Assembly: GCA_963556255.1 (NCBI GenBank)
Contig: OY744607.1
Span: 48,022,346 to 48,086,345, forward strand
Source of the DNA: Allolobophora icterica
Lineage: Eukaryota; Annelida; Clitellata; Crassiclitellata; Lumbricidae
Length of the DNA stretch: 64,000 nucleotides
Reading direction: 5' to 3'
Shown here: positions 1 to 60,300 of the stretch, one piece after another
Numbering within the stretch: position 1 is the first letter of the stretch
How the letters are laid out: each line of letters begins with the position of its first letter
Made by a program: the position numbers and the translations under genes
Notes under the pieces: model-generated
What the model saw: the letters and a program-made list of their open reading frames with translations, nothing else
What the model was told of the DNA's origin: nothing
The model's database searches: none

Positions 1-47227
<47,227 letters not shown>

Positions 47228-48046
47228 GTTAGTGTTTAAAATGAATTTCGAAAGACATAATTGTCAAAAATCCCTTTAACGTCCTAACAGTTTATAAGAT
47301 ACAATCAAATCATACCACATGATCCACCAGTAACTATTTATCCTTAGATAGAGGTTTTATTCACCGCTGCTGAGGCTTAAGTGTCGGCCATTGTAGAGTC
47401 AACTTTACAAAATTTACACATTTCTAAACAAGCAGCTATTAGAAACATTTTCAGTGCGTTATAATTATCTTAAGGATCATGTCAAACATAAAATGTTGTC
47501 GTCCAGTCTGAGTCAGAAATGCTTTAATTTTTAGACCTGGAACCGATTTTATTCTACCTGCCTGGCAATCCACAAAATAAACGATGTAAAATGACAGTAT
47601 AAATAATTATTTATATTGTGGTAAAATTAAGCAAGTATTTGGATAGCATGCTCTGCATTCGCCAGTTTAGAGCCTCGCCGGGAGGGAACTTGAGCAAGTT
47701 CTTCACTCACAACTGCTCTGCGCCATCGACGTTCTGTCGTGTGCACTTGCGAATTTTGGATGGAGGACAATATCAAATGCAATTGAGTTTCTAAAGTTAT
47801 AATTAACAACTCCTTATGGTTTTAGGTTTAATCAAGGTCAATTGATTTTAAAGGAGTACTGTTAACATCACTTCAATACTGTTTAGCTCCTAGAGTTGAA
47901 ATAGAATCATATGTGTCAGTTAATAAAAGTTCCTTCCTTTCAAATACTTTCAAAGGAATTTGAAAGTAGGCCTAATTGATCACCCAACCCGTTCAAGTAT
48001 AATAATAGCATACGAGACAGAGATTTTAAGACAAGAACACGATGGA

Positions 48047-48130
48047 CCACTGATTTCGTGTTGACTGAGCGCCTGTGAATAAGCTGGTTCCCGCGACTTC
48101 GCTTTTTCCGGCGCTGTAGAAATCTCTAGA
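48047..48130 (+). repeat. Interspersed repeat AAGCTGGTTCCCGCGACTTC in the divergent promoter
   Basis: The text TGAGCGCCTGTGAATAAGCT and GGCGCTGTAGAAATCTCTAG recurs at 25428-25497 and, more diverged, at about 62108-62175. It is a SINE or LINE 3' piece about 70 bp before the CACGTG site. Confidence 0.6.
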
Positions 48131-48192
48131 TCACGCTTACGATGGAGTCACTGAGCTCATAATCTTCGTCGACTTCCTTACTTGCTTTAGTT

Positions 48193-48202
48193 GTCACGTG
48201 AT
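48193..48202 (+). promoter_or_regulatory. CLEAR-like E-box GTCACGTGAT
   Basis: It matches the lysosomal-gene element GTCACGTGAC (TFEB/TFE3/MITF) at 9 of 10 positions and also fits a USF-type E-box. It is 40 bp upstream of the SNX17 ATG. CACGTG occurs at other places in the window, so the case rests on position and on the fuller TCACGTGA match. Confidence 0.4.
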
Positions 48203-48220
48203 CTTGTTTTCAGTGTGGCG

Positions 48221-48238
48221 ATGGAAGGCGTTTTCTAA
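48221..48238 (+). other. Candidate upstream ORF (5 codons)
   Basis: ATG-GAA-GGC-GTT-TTC-TAA ends 4 bases before the SNX17 start codon. If transcription starts upstream of it, it could reduce or re-route initiation at the main ATG. The transcription start is unknown. Confidence 0.4.
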
Positions 48239-48242
48239 AATC

Positions 48243-48302
48243 ATGCATTTCTCAATTCCGGACACAGCCGACATACTCGATCCGAAAGGATCCAGTTACT
48301 CC
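48243..48302 (+). CDS. SNX17: SNX17 exon 1 (start codon)
   Basis: Residues 1-20. MHFSIPDTADILDPKGSSYS matches the human N-terminus MHFSIPETE, which fixes the start. The donor GTACGG is in phase 0. Confidence 0.92.
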
Positions 48303-51300
48303 GTACGGCGCCGTTTTTCATCCCCTATGCATAACTTCTTCTCTAGAATTTGAAGTAGATTAGTTTGTGGAGTGAGTAGAAAGCGAGACACTACCCACCC
48401 TGGGTGTAATGTAAGGCGATCACCCGGAATTGTTTGGCATCGCACTTATTTGTCAAGCTCAGCCACTCACTGACTAAAGAGAGGAAAGCAGAGAATGAAA
48501 ATAAGCTTTGTAGAGTAGATCTAATTCGTTACAAGGTCAAAATTGCTGAGATGGGTGCAGACCAATTGAGTGCAAAATTAATAGGCAATTTAATTGGCGT
48601 AATACATCTGGAGCAGAAATACGACTGTTATTGCGGATGATTTTTACCTTATCTAATTGTGCTTTACAGGTTTTCAACATTCATATCAATGGTGTATACC
48701 ATTGCTCAGTTCGATACAGACAGTTCAACGACTTCTATGTACAGGTACGTGCTACAGAATTAAAAGTGAAGATGATCACTTGGGCAGCGCAGTATGATAC
48801 ACACACTGTCTTCCCCTCTGACCATCTACTAGACACTGACTTCAACAGTTTGGCTCTTGTGGGGCACAGTAGCCTATTTATTGGAGCCTTCAGCGGAGAT
48901 TATGAGTTTGAGCTTCCTCTGAGACGGTTACTGTGTAGGGGACCTTGAGCGAGTCCTTCCCTCATGATGGCTCAGTGTCATCTATCAATGCTTCATTGTT
49001 AGATAGTGGTGCTTAATAAATGCAGAAATAACAATCTTGTGGACTGGATTTGATGTATTAATAGGCTGGTCTTCCTGGTACAGTTTTTGTGTTGCGCTGA
49101 GAATTGTGGAGATTTATGTTACATATCATGTTGCACAACAGTTATCTTGCTGAACTGTCTACTAAGTTTCAAATTCCTTCTTTTATTCCTTCATTCATTC
49201 CTTCATTCACCAATTAATTCGTTCTTTCATTTATTCATTCAGTTAGTCATTCATTTATGCATTCCTTCATTGATTCAGAGCATTTATATAGTGCCTCTGA
49301 TTTCCAATCAGAAGTGGTGATACAGAACAAAGTTTAAGATATAATTGGCAAAGGTGCTATATAAATGTTTAGCTGCAGTCAATGTTTGTTTTTTTCAGTT
49401 GAAGAAAGAGTTTGGTTCAGCTATTCTTCCGTCATTCCCACCGAAAAAACTGCTGCCACTGACACCAACACAACTCGACGAGAGGCGCTTTGAGCTCGAA
49501 AGATTCATCCAACAGCGTATGATTCATGAGTGATTGGTGTAATCGTAATTGTAACTTCATATTTATATAGCGCCTCTCATAGAAAACTTCTCAGAGGTGC
49601 ATGCAACCTGGTGATGCAAGACTTCTTCTATACCTGACGTATTCAGTTTTGACTGTACTTCTCCAGCAGGTTATAAGTTTTGACCATGATTTGGCCTGAG
49701 GTGACCGTGAATTGATACCTTGTGCTTTACGATAATGCCACCAGAGAAATTGTAATTTTAATAATGAGTCTATATAGCATCGTCAGTGGCAAGCTGCTCA
49801 AAGTGTGCCATAAAATGTCAGTTGTCAATGCGAGCAATAAAAGTTACATAACATACACTTGTTAATTTAACACAAGGTCATTGGGGGACATGTCTTATGA
49901 TACGGCGGGTAAACAAGGTTGCATGTAGAAAGGGATAGTGCTTACAGTCAATATTAGTGCTACACTGCAGTTCTTGTATGGTGCGTTAACCAATAAGGCA
50001 TTAAGTTAATATAGCACCACTGCTATAAGCAGAATGATGCGTTAACCTGGAGGGGTTAAACAAGTCCACACTGTAAGTAGAGTTTCAGACGAAGTCATTA
50101 GATTAGATTAGATTAGGATATAACTGATCTGTAGTGTGCCTTTGTCAACATTACGTATCCTGGCTTAGCTCGATTTTTGGGTGAAGCACGATTACGGTGC
50201 TATCACTGTTATTGTCTAAGTTACTTCATCATGTTATGTTACATTACTCATCTTCTGTTTTCTGCAGTCAGTCAAATTTCATCGGTCGCCAACAGTTCGG
50301 TTTTCAACGGATTCCTACTAAGCGCACAACAGGTGGTTCACTCTGTGATTTTAAGTAACATATTCATAAAACTCAAAATCTCTGAAGTTAATGTTACTCT
50401 AAAGCTAAGCGCAGGGCACCAGCTTATTAACGTCGAGTCATATGGTTTGTCCAGAGATGCCTAGTGCAGGTCCAAGTCCAGTTTGCCAGAGAGAAGGGGC
50501 AGAGAGGCTGCTAAGGTGGGTTTCATGTAGAACCAGAGAAATTGAAAGATGAATGATTCAATGGATCAGAGTATCAGTTCCTGTTGATTCTTCTGAATAA
50601 ATCTTTTTGACTGAAGATCCAAGTCCAGTCACCAGAAGACCATCTAATCTACTGACTTTCTTTTAAATTCTACTTATTGTGTAACTCTTAGTACTTGCGC
50701 TGATAATTAACATTGTACAGCAACTGATGACGCTATATAAATTGTGTCTTGCTTATTAATCTCTTATGTTTTAGTCACCATCACCAGATTCAATGGACTC
50801 TTCTATTCTTCAAATTTCATTTGTAAACTATTGAAGACTTATGCTTTCCCAGCTGCCCGTGCTTTTGACGTGAATTCATAAATTAGCTAATAGTGTGAAA
50901 TCCTTGGGATCATTGCTATTGATGCCTTGAGTAAAGAAAGTTTGAGTACTAATAATTTTTTAAATCCTTGGGATCATTGCTATTGATGTCTTGAGCAAAG
51001 AAAGTTTGAGTACTAATAATTTTTTGAAATCCTTGGGATCATTGCTGTTGATGCCTTGAGCAAAGAAAGTTTGAGTACTAATAATTTTTTGAAATCCTTG
51101 GAATCATTGCTATTGATGCCTTGAGCAAAGACAGTTTGAGTACTAATAATTTTTTGAAATCCTTGGGATCATTGCTATTGATGCCTTGAGCAAAGAAAGT
51201 TTGAGTACTAATAATTTTTTGAAATCCTTGGAATCATTGCTATTGATGCCTTGAGCAAAGAAAGTTTGAGTACTATTAATTTTTTGAAATCCTTGGGATC

Positions 51301-54300
51301 ATTGCTATTGATGCCTTGAGCAAAGAAAGTTTGGGTACTAATAATTTTTTGAAATCCTCGTGGATCATTGCTGCTGGTACATTGAGTAAAGAAATTTTAA
51401 GTACTAATAAATTAAAAAAAATCCTTTTGAATCATTTGCTGCTGGTACCTTGAGTAAAGAAATTTTGAGTAATTATGAGAACATTAATGATGATAACTGT
51501 TTTGCTTCACACATTCCTTTGAATGTTTGGAATTTGAATGTCTCGTGTGTTGTGTATCAGGAGAGTCAGCATGAGAAACCTGAAGATGTAAACCTCGATG
51601 TATATCTCGCAAACGGACACAAAATCACCGTAAAGATTCAATCGACTGAACAGACTGAGGATGTTCTCGAGGTAAGGACCAATTTCCAAAGCCAACTTTC
51701 TCACTGTAACATATTGTAGTATACTGCATATATAATTTCTTTTTGATTTTTTGGTTGACTGTATGTCGTAATGTGTTCTGTAATGTAACGTAATGTGTTG
51801 TAATGTTATGTCACTTGCTTACCATGATATAATCTAAAATATTGCGTGTTGTGGTAGGCTGCTTGTCATAATGTATTCTATAATGTACTGTGTTGTAATG
51901 TTATGCTCGGCTGCTCATCATAATGTATTGTGTGCTGTAATATTTTGTAATGTTATGGTCAGCATATTGGAACGATGTAATATGTAATGTAATGTGTTGT
52001 AAAGTTACTGTGAAATCCTATTTTGTATGCCTTGCAGAAAGCTGCTTGGGAAAGTTTTGTCAGTTGAATATCAGATTGAATTCTTATTGTAATTGTAAGT
52101 GCTTATTTATATAGCACTTGAAAATAAAACTGGTCAGAGGTGCTCCCAACTGGACAGTACATGTACAGATCCACTGTGGCACATTTTACTAGCCTTTCAT
52201 ACTGCTTTTGTTTTTGTTCTGCGCTTTGAACAGGCTGTCGCCTCCCATATAGAATTATCGGACCAATTTGTCTACTATTTCGGACTCTTTCTCGTCAGCA
52301 AGGACTCTGCAAATGACAGCTCAAGTAGGAAGTTCTTGTGATCATCAGTGTGCTTGTTAATACTATACAATAAAACTGTAATTTAGAAATGCCATCCTTA
52401 CGAAGGAGTGTGCAGTGAAGTTGGACTAACATTAAGAGCCATAGGTAGGCTGGAAGAGGGTAAGTTCTCAGTTTAGAGGTCATGTTGCTGGTTCTGAAGT
52501 CATGTTTGTTATTCTTCTCAGGGTGAGACAGTCTAATGGTTAACTTGGTGGACTGTAAATCGTGGGTTGGGGCTTCAACTTTCTACGATCTATGTTCATG
52601 TTACTGAGGTCTTGTTTGTGCTTGTTCTCTCAGTGTGAGATATTCTAATGTGTGTAATGTAATCGGATATTTATACAGCGCCGCTCACAGTGCAAAAACA
52701 AATCAGTGGTGCTCTCTGTGCTGGCCTATATGATGTTAAGTGTCATTTAAAGCCAGACTATAACATCAGTGATTAGCTTGTTGTAGTGTCAACCCACAGC
52801 TTCTGGGTTCAAATCCACAAAGCAGAAGTTGTTTTGAGATATTTGTTCCACTTTCACCCTTTGGCAAGCTCAGCTATAAAACGAGTAAACTCGCCAGCAC
52901 ATTGTTCCATTGTAATTGTAAGTGCTTCTCTATATAGTGCCTGTTTTAAAAAGAAAACTTATCAGAGGTGTGTCCAACCTGACTATGCAAGACCACTGCA
53001 ATTGAATGGAATATCTTCAACCATTTGCAAAATAGAGGCTTAGAAAGTAAAAGAAGCAATCTGAGGGTCTGACCATGACCAAGCCTCCATGTTGCATTTT
53101 GGATGTTCGGGAAATCTTTACCTGTCTCAAGAAATTACTTGGAGCCCTGGTTTGAAATGCTACTTTAAACGTGTACAGATGCCCCACTTTAAGTCAATTA
53201 TCTTCGAACGAACCTTAGATTGAGACCTTTGTGTAAACCATAGTGATAGCTTTGACATTGAATGTTTTCATTGTTTGCTAGTTGTGCGAAAGCTGCAAGA
53301 CTTTGAGTCACCATACATTTCGCTCAAGTCTGCACTCGGCTCCGGAACTCACTGGATTATGTTGCGTAAAATGTAAGTGATGTGTTACAGCTTCAAGCCT
53401 TGTCAGCATGTTTTGAAGTTTTGATATTTATGAATGCTGTTATATTTTGTAAACTTAAAATAACCAGTATGTGTACCAATAATTGAGATACCTTAAGAAC
53501 CTAGTCATTCTTTAACTTCTCCACTGCATATGCAGACTGTTGCTTTAACTCGATTCAACGTACATTTAAGATAAATGCTCATTACTGCAATAGTGTGTAT
53601 ATCTGCATGTGTGTTTGTATGTATGTATTGTATTCGGATATTTATAAAGCGCTTCTAGTGGGCGGGCCATTCAGAAGCGCTACATACATGTATGTATGTA
53701 TGTATTTATGTATGTATGCATTTGATATCTGACTGTTAGGTATAATTGAGCCTAGGGACTGAAGTACTTGATTCCTTAAATTTTGTGTACTTGTTTTATC
53801 TTTGATTTGCTAGGTACTGGGATAGTTCGTTTGATGATGATCTTTTAGAAGACAGGGTTGCAATGAACCTCCTTTACGTTCAGGTAGCCTTTGGAAAAAC
53901 ACCCAACTTCTGATCGTAATTGTAATCGTAATTGTATTCTCAAATTTATATAGCACCCCTTCAACTGCAACTCCTCATGGGCACATTTCTATATCTAGTT
54001 TCCACCATATTCATCTTTTGTTGTGTTGACTTAGGAATATATTTTATTTGATTTCTGTAAAAATGTATTTCTTAATGTAATGTAATCACAGATTTATATA
54101 GCGCCTCTTCAAGAGAAACTCATTAGAGGCATGAAGGACTTGTCCTAAGGCTAATATTATAATTAATCAATTAGTGATTTTACTAATATCGATGACACGT
54201 GCTATAGCACCTGGCACGACTATGTGAGCGGAACATTACAGGTCAGTTCATTACGGGTACATTCTGATATGATATCCTACGTTACATTAAGGAACGTTAT

Positions 54301-57300
54301 GGTAAAGAGTATTACAGGTTGTCCATAAAAAACATCGAGAAAAGTCGCCTTTCCTCTTTTCTCCTTGCATACGTTCACATTCCAGTGTAGGGCTACCGTG
54401 GTGATCTTGCAAGGCTGTCGTATGGTGTGGGGGTGCATTGGAACTGCCGTGTCCAACAAAAGCACAAATTATTAGATGCAAATGCAGTACAGATTGTCTG
54501 CTTATGACTGCGGTTGGCATTTAAGGCAGAGGCTGTACCAAAACGACTGTATGTACCAAATTTAGATGCAGAATTTTGCATTGGGTGTAACTTCTCCACT
54601 TGTTCGTTTCTGCCCTGCATCCTTGTCTGTGCGGATGTCCTGAATGGAAGACCCCCTTACGATGTTGCGTCGCTTTATGTCTTGGTTTATATGAGACAGT
54701 ATTCTTTGTTTTGTTTTAAGGCTGAGAGCGATGTTGACCGTGGATGGATTTCTCTCAACAAAGACCACAGCAATCGATTGTCCTCTCTGCAACAGCGTGG
54801 ATCAAAAAAAGAGGTTTTTATCGATGAAATGCTATCGAGTTACTACCTTTGATAACTGCCTTCAATTATTACGGTACTGCTACTACTATGACTACTATTA
54901 CTATTATTAGTAGTAGCATTATTATTACTCTTATTTTTATTATTTACTACTAGTACTGCTACTACTATTACATGTTACAGGTTATTATTATTGGTATTAT
55001 TATTATTGGTATTACTATTATTATTATTATTATTATTGGTATTATTATTGATATTATTATTGGTATTATTATTATTACTATTGTTATTTTTTATAATTAT
55101 TACTATTATTATTGGTATTATTATTATTATTCTTATTAGTAGTATTGGTATTATTGTAATTAATATTAAACCACAACATAAACCACAGATTTAGGCACCA
55201 GTTAAGTTGCAAATGAAAGCTTGAATTAATTGGCTGTTGATTTCTTTTCAGTACCTCAGGTTTGTTCGAACGTTGAAATACTATGGTTACGTCATTTTCA
55301 AGCCGTGCACCACAGATTACCCTCAGCCAGACACTCGGGTTGTAGTTGCCGCTGGCAACAGAGAACTTAACTTTCGACTTCAGCTCAAGGTAGTGTCTGG
55401 GTTGAGTTTTCCAACGCTTGTTTCGTTTGACTCTGCCTGCTTTATTGGAGCTCTGTTGCACCATTTCATGTATGACTGGCCACCGAAATCTTTGTTTTAT
55501 GGCTCAGGGTGAATTTCTTAGTTTTGAAACATCTTTCCACAATTCTACGTCTTGCCTTTTCGTATTTTTGGCCTTATAAAAGGAATAGCCTCTAATCTGC
55601 TTGTTCCTTTAACCAGCCTGACTCGCCTTACCTTGCCTCACCCCTTGCATTGTTCACTCTCCTGGCCTTGCCTCACTCATCTTGCCTTGCCTCAAATCAC
55701 TGCCTTGCCTCACTCCCCTTCATTGCCTGACTGGACGCCTCACTCACCTTGCCTCACTTATCTTGCCTTGCCTCAAATCACTTTGCCTTGCCTCACTCGC
55801 CTTGCCGTGCCTCACTCGCCTTGCCTCATCTATCCTTGATCCTTGCCTGTCTAACCTTGCCTTGCCTCACCAGAGATGCTGCATGCACCTTTTACAAGCA
55901 CTGTTCCAATGAAGCTTTTTAAAACACAACTATCATTTTCTGTCGTATGTTATGGTAATTGTTTTTATTTAATCCATCTTTTACATTACTGTAAACATGA
56001 CTGTAATCCTATATTTAATTCAAGTCCACTTTGTTATTCAACTGTAATGATGCTGGCTTTGCATAGGATGAAGAGAAGGAGATCAGCTTCAAGGTAACGA
56101 GAATGAGATGCTGGCGAATCTCTTCCGTGGTACGTCAACAGAGCAATAGGGTCATTCCGTGCCAACTCAACCAATGGTTCCCACTCTCCGATTCAGAATT
56201 TTTTGATTTTTTTACCAAAAATTCCTGATCATATGATATGAAGAACTGGAAAGTTTCATAGGTCTGCAGCAAAAATTGACCGAGATACGGGCTGCTGAAG
56301 TTGGTGGGGGTAGGACGAAAATTGTACGTGAATTTGCGTCTGAATTTTTTTTGTCATTTTCAGACTTCCATAACTTTTGATCTAGAGCAGCTACACACAT
56401 TTGGTTTTCAGTTTTGAGTTCTGTGCAATGCACAGATTTGCATGATCAAGTTAAATTGGTTGTCTTTGATATAAGGAATTAACCAGAGTTGTTGAAAAGT
56501 GTCAAAATATTTCTAGCCGAACCCATTTTTCTCATGTTTGCTGACACACTACACCTGCAGTATATGTCAGAAATTAATAATTTTTGTGTAGTTTTATTCG
56601 GCTATTGGAGTAGTTTTAAACCTGTAATTTATTTGTGTCTTGGTTGACAGGGACTGCTGTAGCACTTAGCCAAAAACCCTTCATCTCTGTGATAGTGGTC
56701 ACTTTCAACTGACCAAATGGTCATGTGTATCACCTGATAAAAAAGTCAAACATACATCATTGGAAAGCTTACAGAACAGCCTTTTATTGATACAAAATTT
56801 GTGTTGGTGCTCTGAAGATTAGGTTATTAAATTATTTTTTCAAAACAGTGATTTTTCTATTCGCGTTGTAGCATTTCCGTGACATTGGTCACTATCAACT
56901 GACCAAATGGGCATGTGTATCACCTGCTAAACAAGTCAAACATACATCATTTGAAAGCTTGAAGAACAACCTTTTTATTGATACCACATTTTTGTTGGTG
57001 CTTTGAAGATGAGGTCATTAAATAACTTGTTGAAAAACGTTATTTTTTCTGTTCGCATTGTAGCATGCATTAAAAATTTTATGATTTCTGAACTTCTAAG
57101 TACATATATATTATGTACAAAATAAGATGGTTCTCCTACTTCAAGAAACTTAAATTAAAGCTGTTATTTCAACACTGTTCAATTTGTTGGTATTCCATAT
57201 TTTAAAATGTACTATTGTATAGCAAAGAGAGTGTTTATAATTTCTCTATCTTAGAATCTGTGGTCACATGACCTCTTCTATGGTGCACGGCCATTTTGTT

Positions 57301-60300
57301 TCTTCTTTGTTTTGAATTACTTAATATTCTGAATACTTTTGCCACCACAGGGCATAAATTTCATTTTCTTCAGTGTGTTTAATTTAGTACTGTTTGTAAA
57401 TGGATAACTGCAGCATTGGTATACACTGTGACCAGCAGACTGAGTGTCATAAAGTAGTCTTTACCCGTTCTACTGGATTAAAGAAGATTTCTGAATTCTC
57501 AAAAGGTGAATTTTAGCAGATCCATTGCCGAGCAAGAAAGGAAGAGAACTGTCACAAACAACTGTGGATAAAGTTCTTGCATTTTACGAGAGTGATGAGT
57601 TCTCAAGAATGTGCCCTGGAAAGAAGGACTATGTTAGTGTGAAAGTAAATGGGCAGAAATTACAGAAACAGAAAAGAAGATGTACTAGTTAATTTTATGA
57701 GGGCTACAGGGACCAAGGGTTCATTCCAGTGGCCCAGAAAGAAAGATGCTTGTTGGGTGCCAACAGAACATTTATTGTGTCTTCTGCCTGTACCATCCAT
57801 AACGACAACAGGACGATATTATCACTTGGACCATGGAATTATAAATGAAACAGAACGCTTGTTCAAGATTTTTGCAGAGACACACTTCTTAAAGTTCTTC
57901 AGGAGGAACACTGAAATGTGTACTTGATGCAGAAAGTTAGAGTGTATTATTGAAACTGTCTACGTGATAATAACTTTCAAATCAAATATGTTCTGTAATT
58001 TTTAATGTAGCAATGCGACCAACAAAAATAACGTTTTTCAACAAGTTATTTAATGACCTCATCTTCAAAGCACCAACAAAAATGTGGTATCAATAAAAAG
58101 GTTGTTCTTCAAGCTTTCAAATGATGTATGTTTGACTTGTTTAGCAGGTGGTACACATGCCCATTTGGTCAGTTGATGGTGACCAATGTCACGGAAATGC
58201 TACAATGCGAATAGAAAAATCACTGTTTTGAAAAAATTAATTTAATAACCTAATCTTTAGAGCACCAACACAAATTTTGTATCAATAAAAGGCTGTTCTG
58301 TAAGCTTTCCAATGATGTATGTTTGACTTTTTTATCAGGTGATACACATGACCATTTGGTCAGTTGAAAGTGACCACTATCACAGAGATGAAGGGTTTTT
58401 GGCTAAGTGCTACAGCAGTCCCTGTCAACCAAGACACAAATAAATTACAGGTTTAAAACTACTCCAATAGCTGAATAAAACCACACAAAAATTATTAATT
58501 TTTGACATATACTGCAGGTGTAGTGTGTCAGCAAACATGAGAAAAAAGGGTTTGGCTAGAAATATTTTGACACTTTTCAACAACTCTGGTTAATTCCTTA
58601 TATCAAAGACAACCAATTTAACTTGATCATGCAAATCTGTGCATTGCACAGAACTCAAAACTGAAAACCAAATGTGTGTAGCTGCTCTAGATCAAAAGTT
58701 ATGGAAGTCTGAAAATGACAAAAATTTTACAGACGCAAATTCGCGTACAATTTTCGTCCTACCCCCACCAACTTCAGCAGCCCGTATCTCGGTCAATTTT
58801 TGCTGCAGACCTGTGAAACTTTCCAGTTCTTCATATCAAATGATCAGGAATTTTTGGTAAAAAAATCACAAAATTCTGAATCGGAGAGTGGGGAAAAGTG
58901 TAAATTTTGGTTGATTTGGCACGGAATGACCCAATATATTCACCCAACATTCACCATTCATTCATACTGTCATTCGTTCATTCATACTTTCGTTCTTTCA
59001 TTCATCTTGTTTCTGTGCATTGTTTTGCTTACGGATGAGATTTGTGTTCGTATCGATATCTAACATCATCTAGGCATAAGGTATTTGTGAATGTAAACTA
59101 CGCCTCTGAATCGTTGAGTGGCAGTGACTGTGGCACTTTTATAAATGTTCTATTACAATTACAACAGTACAGGAAAATTATACTTGTAAGCATTATTTCC
59201 TAATAAAAGTGAAAAAATAAACATGGATTACTATGCCTGAGACATGGATTGTTCATTTGATTAGTTTTATCTTGAAGTAGTGCTGTATTAACTTCCAGTT
59301 ACATTTTCAACTGAGTCGTAGGCATTACTTTTAATGTGGGAAAGGTAATTCAGAGTACTGTAATGAAAAGCACCTTCACAAAAAATATACATCGGATTAA
59401 GGTCTCAGAACACAAGTAATTTCTCAAAATGGTCCAGATCAGTCGAGCCAAGCGATTGGCAGTCAGTCTAATTTAAGCATATGTATTGTATTGTATTGTA
59501 TTAAGATATCGTGCCTATAGAATTATACAGTTCTATGTCCACTTTTTTAAAAACCGAGAAAAACGAAAATGTCTCGCACTGTTTCATTGATGGCAATGAA
59601 ATTAAATTTTTTGGACAGCACTGTGTTCCCCTAGTATGACTATATAATGTTTTTCGATTATAATGTACACTGAGTATGAGTAAAATTTTGATATAATTAT
59701 GGCAGTGTTGACTATTTTTGGACATAGAGCTGTATAAGATTAAAAAGTCCAGGTTATGGGCACATAACGCCATGATTGCAGACAACGCGAGTGGTATAGG
59801 GATATAAGTCCAAGTCACGTGTTCAGATCTCTCACTGGTATTGGCTATGGACATAACGCCGTATAATATTATTCTTCAAACGTCACTTCATCGCGGATCT
59901 ATCGAATATGCACGTGACACAAAAGCATTCATTCTATTGAATGTGGACTTGTACCTCTGTAGCATTAAAATACTTTAAAATACTGTCCAAATTCGTGGAC
60001 ATAGAGCTATATAATCCTGACAGATAGCGCTGAAGAAAGCGTCTACAGTTAAGCTTGACTATTCTGGACATAGCCCATGTCATCCTGATAACGGATATGG
60101 CATTAGGTTGATTTTTCAAAAAAGTGGACATAGAACTATAATTCTATAGGCACGATATTTATAAAGCGCTTCTAGCAGGAGGGCCATTCAGAAGCGCTCC
60201 CAGTGCGAGAGACCCCGAGAGAAAAAGCAAGTTTTAAGAAGGGTAAAAGAGGAAGAGACGTTACCTGAGAGAATAGAAGAACGAACGAACAGAGGAAGCT

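Larger units (their letters stand above)
47228..48242. promoter_or_regulatory. Divergent DMXL / SNX17 intergenic region (candidate bidirectional promoter)
   Basis: The two start codons face away from each other 1015 bp apart, so both 5' leaders and promoters must lie here unless untranslated exons are further away. No TATA box stands out. Fragments of interspersed repeats lie at about 47630-47760 and 48047-48125. The end nearest SNX17 contains a TCACGTGA palindrome. Confidence 0.6.

Noticed and set aside
56212..56433. Matching 73-codon frames on opposite strands (here and at 58639-58860)
   Set aside because: They are the same arm sequence of the inverted-repeat element and have no sign of being a conserved protein.
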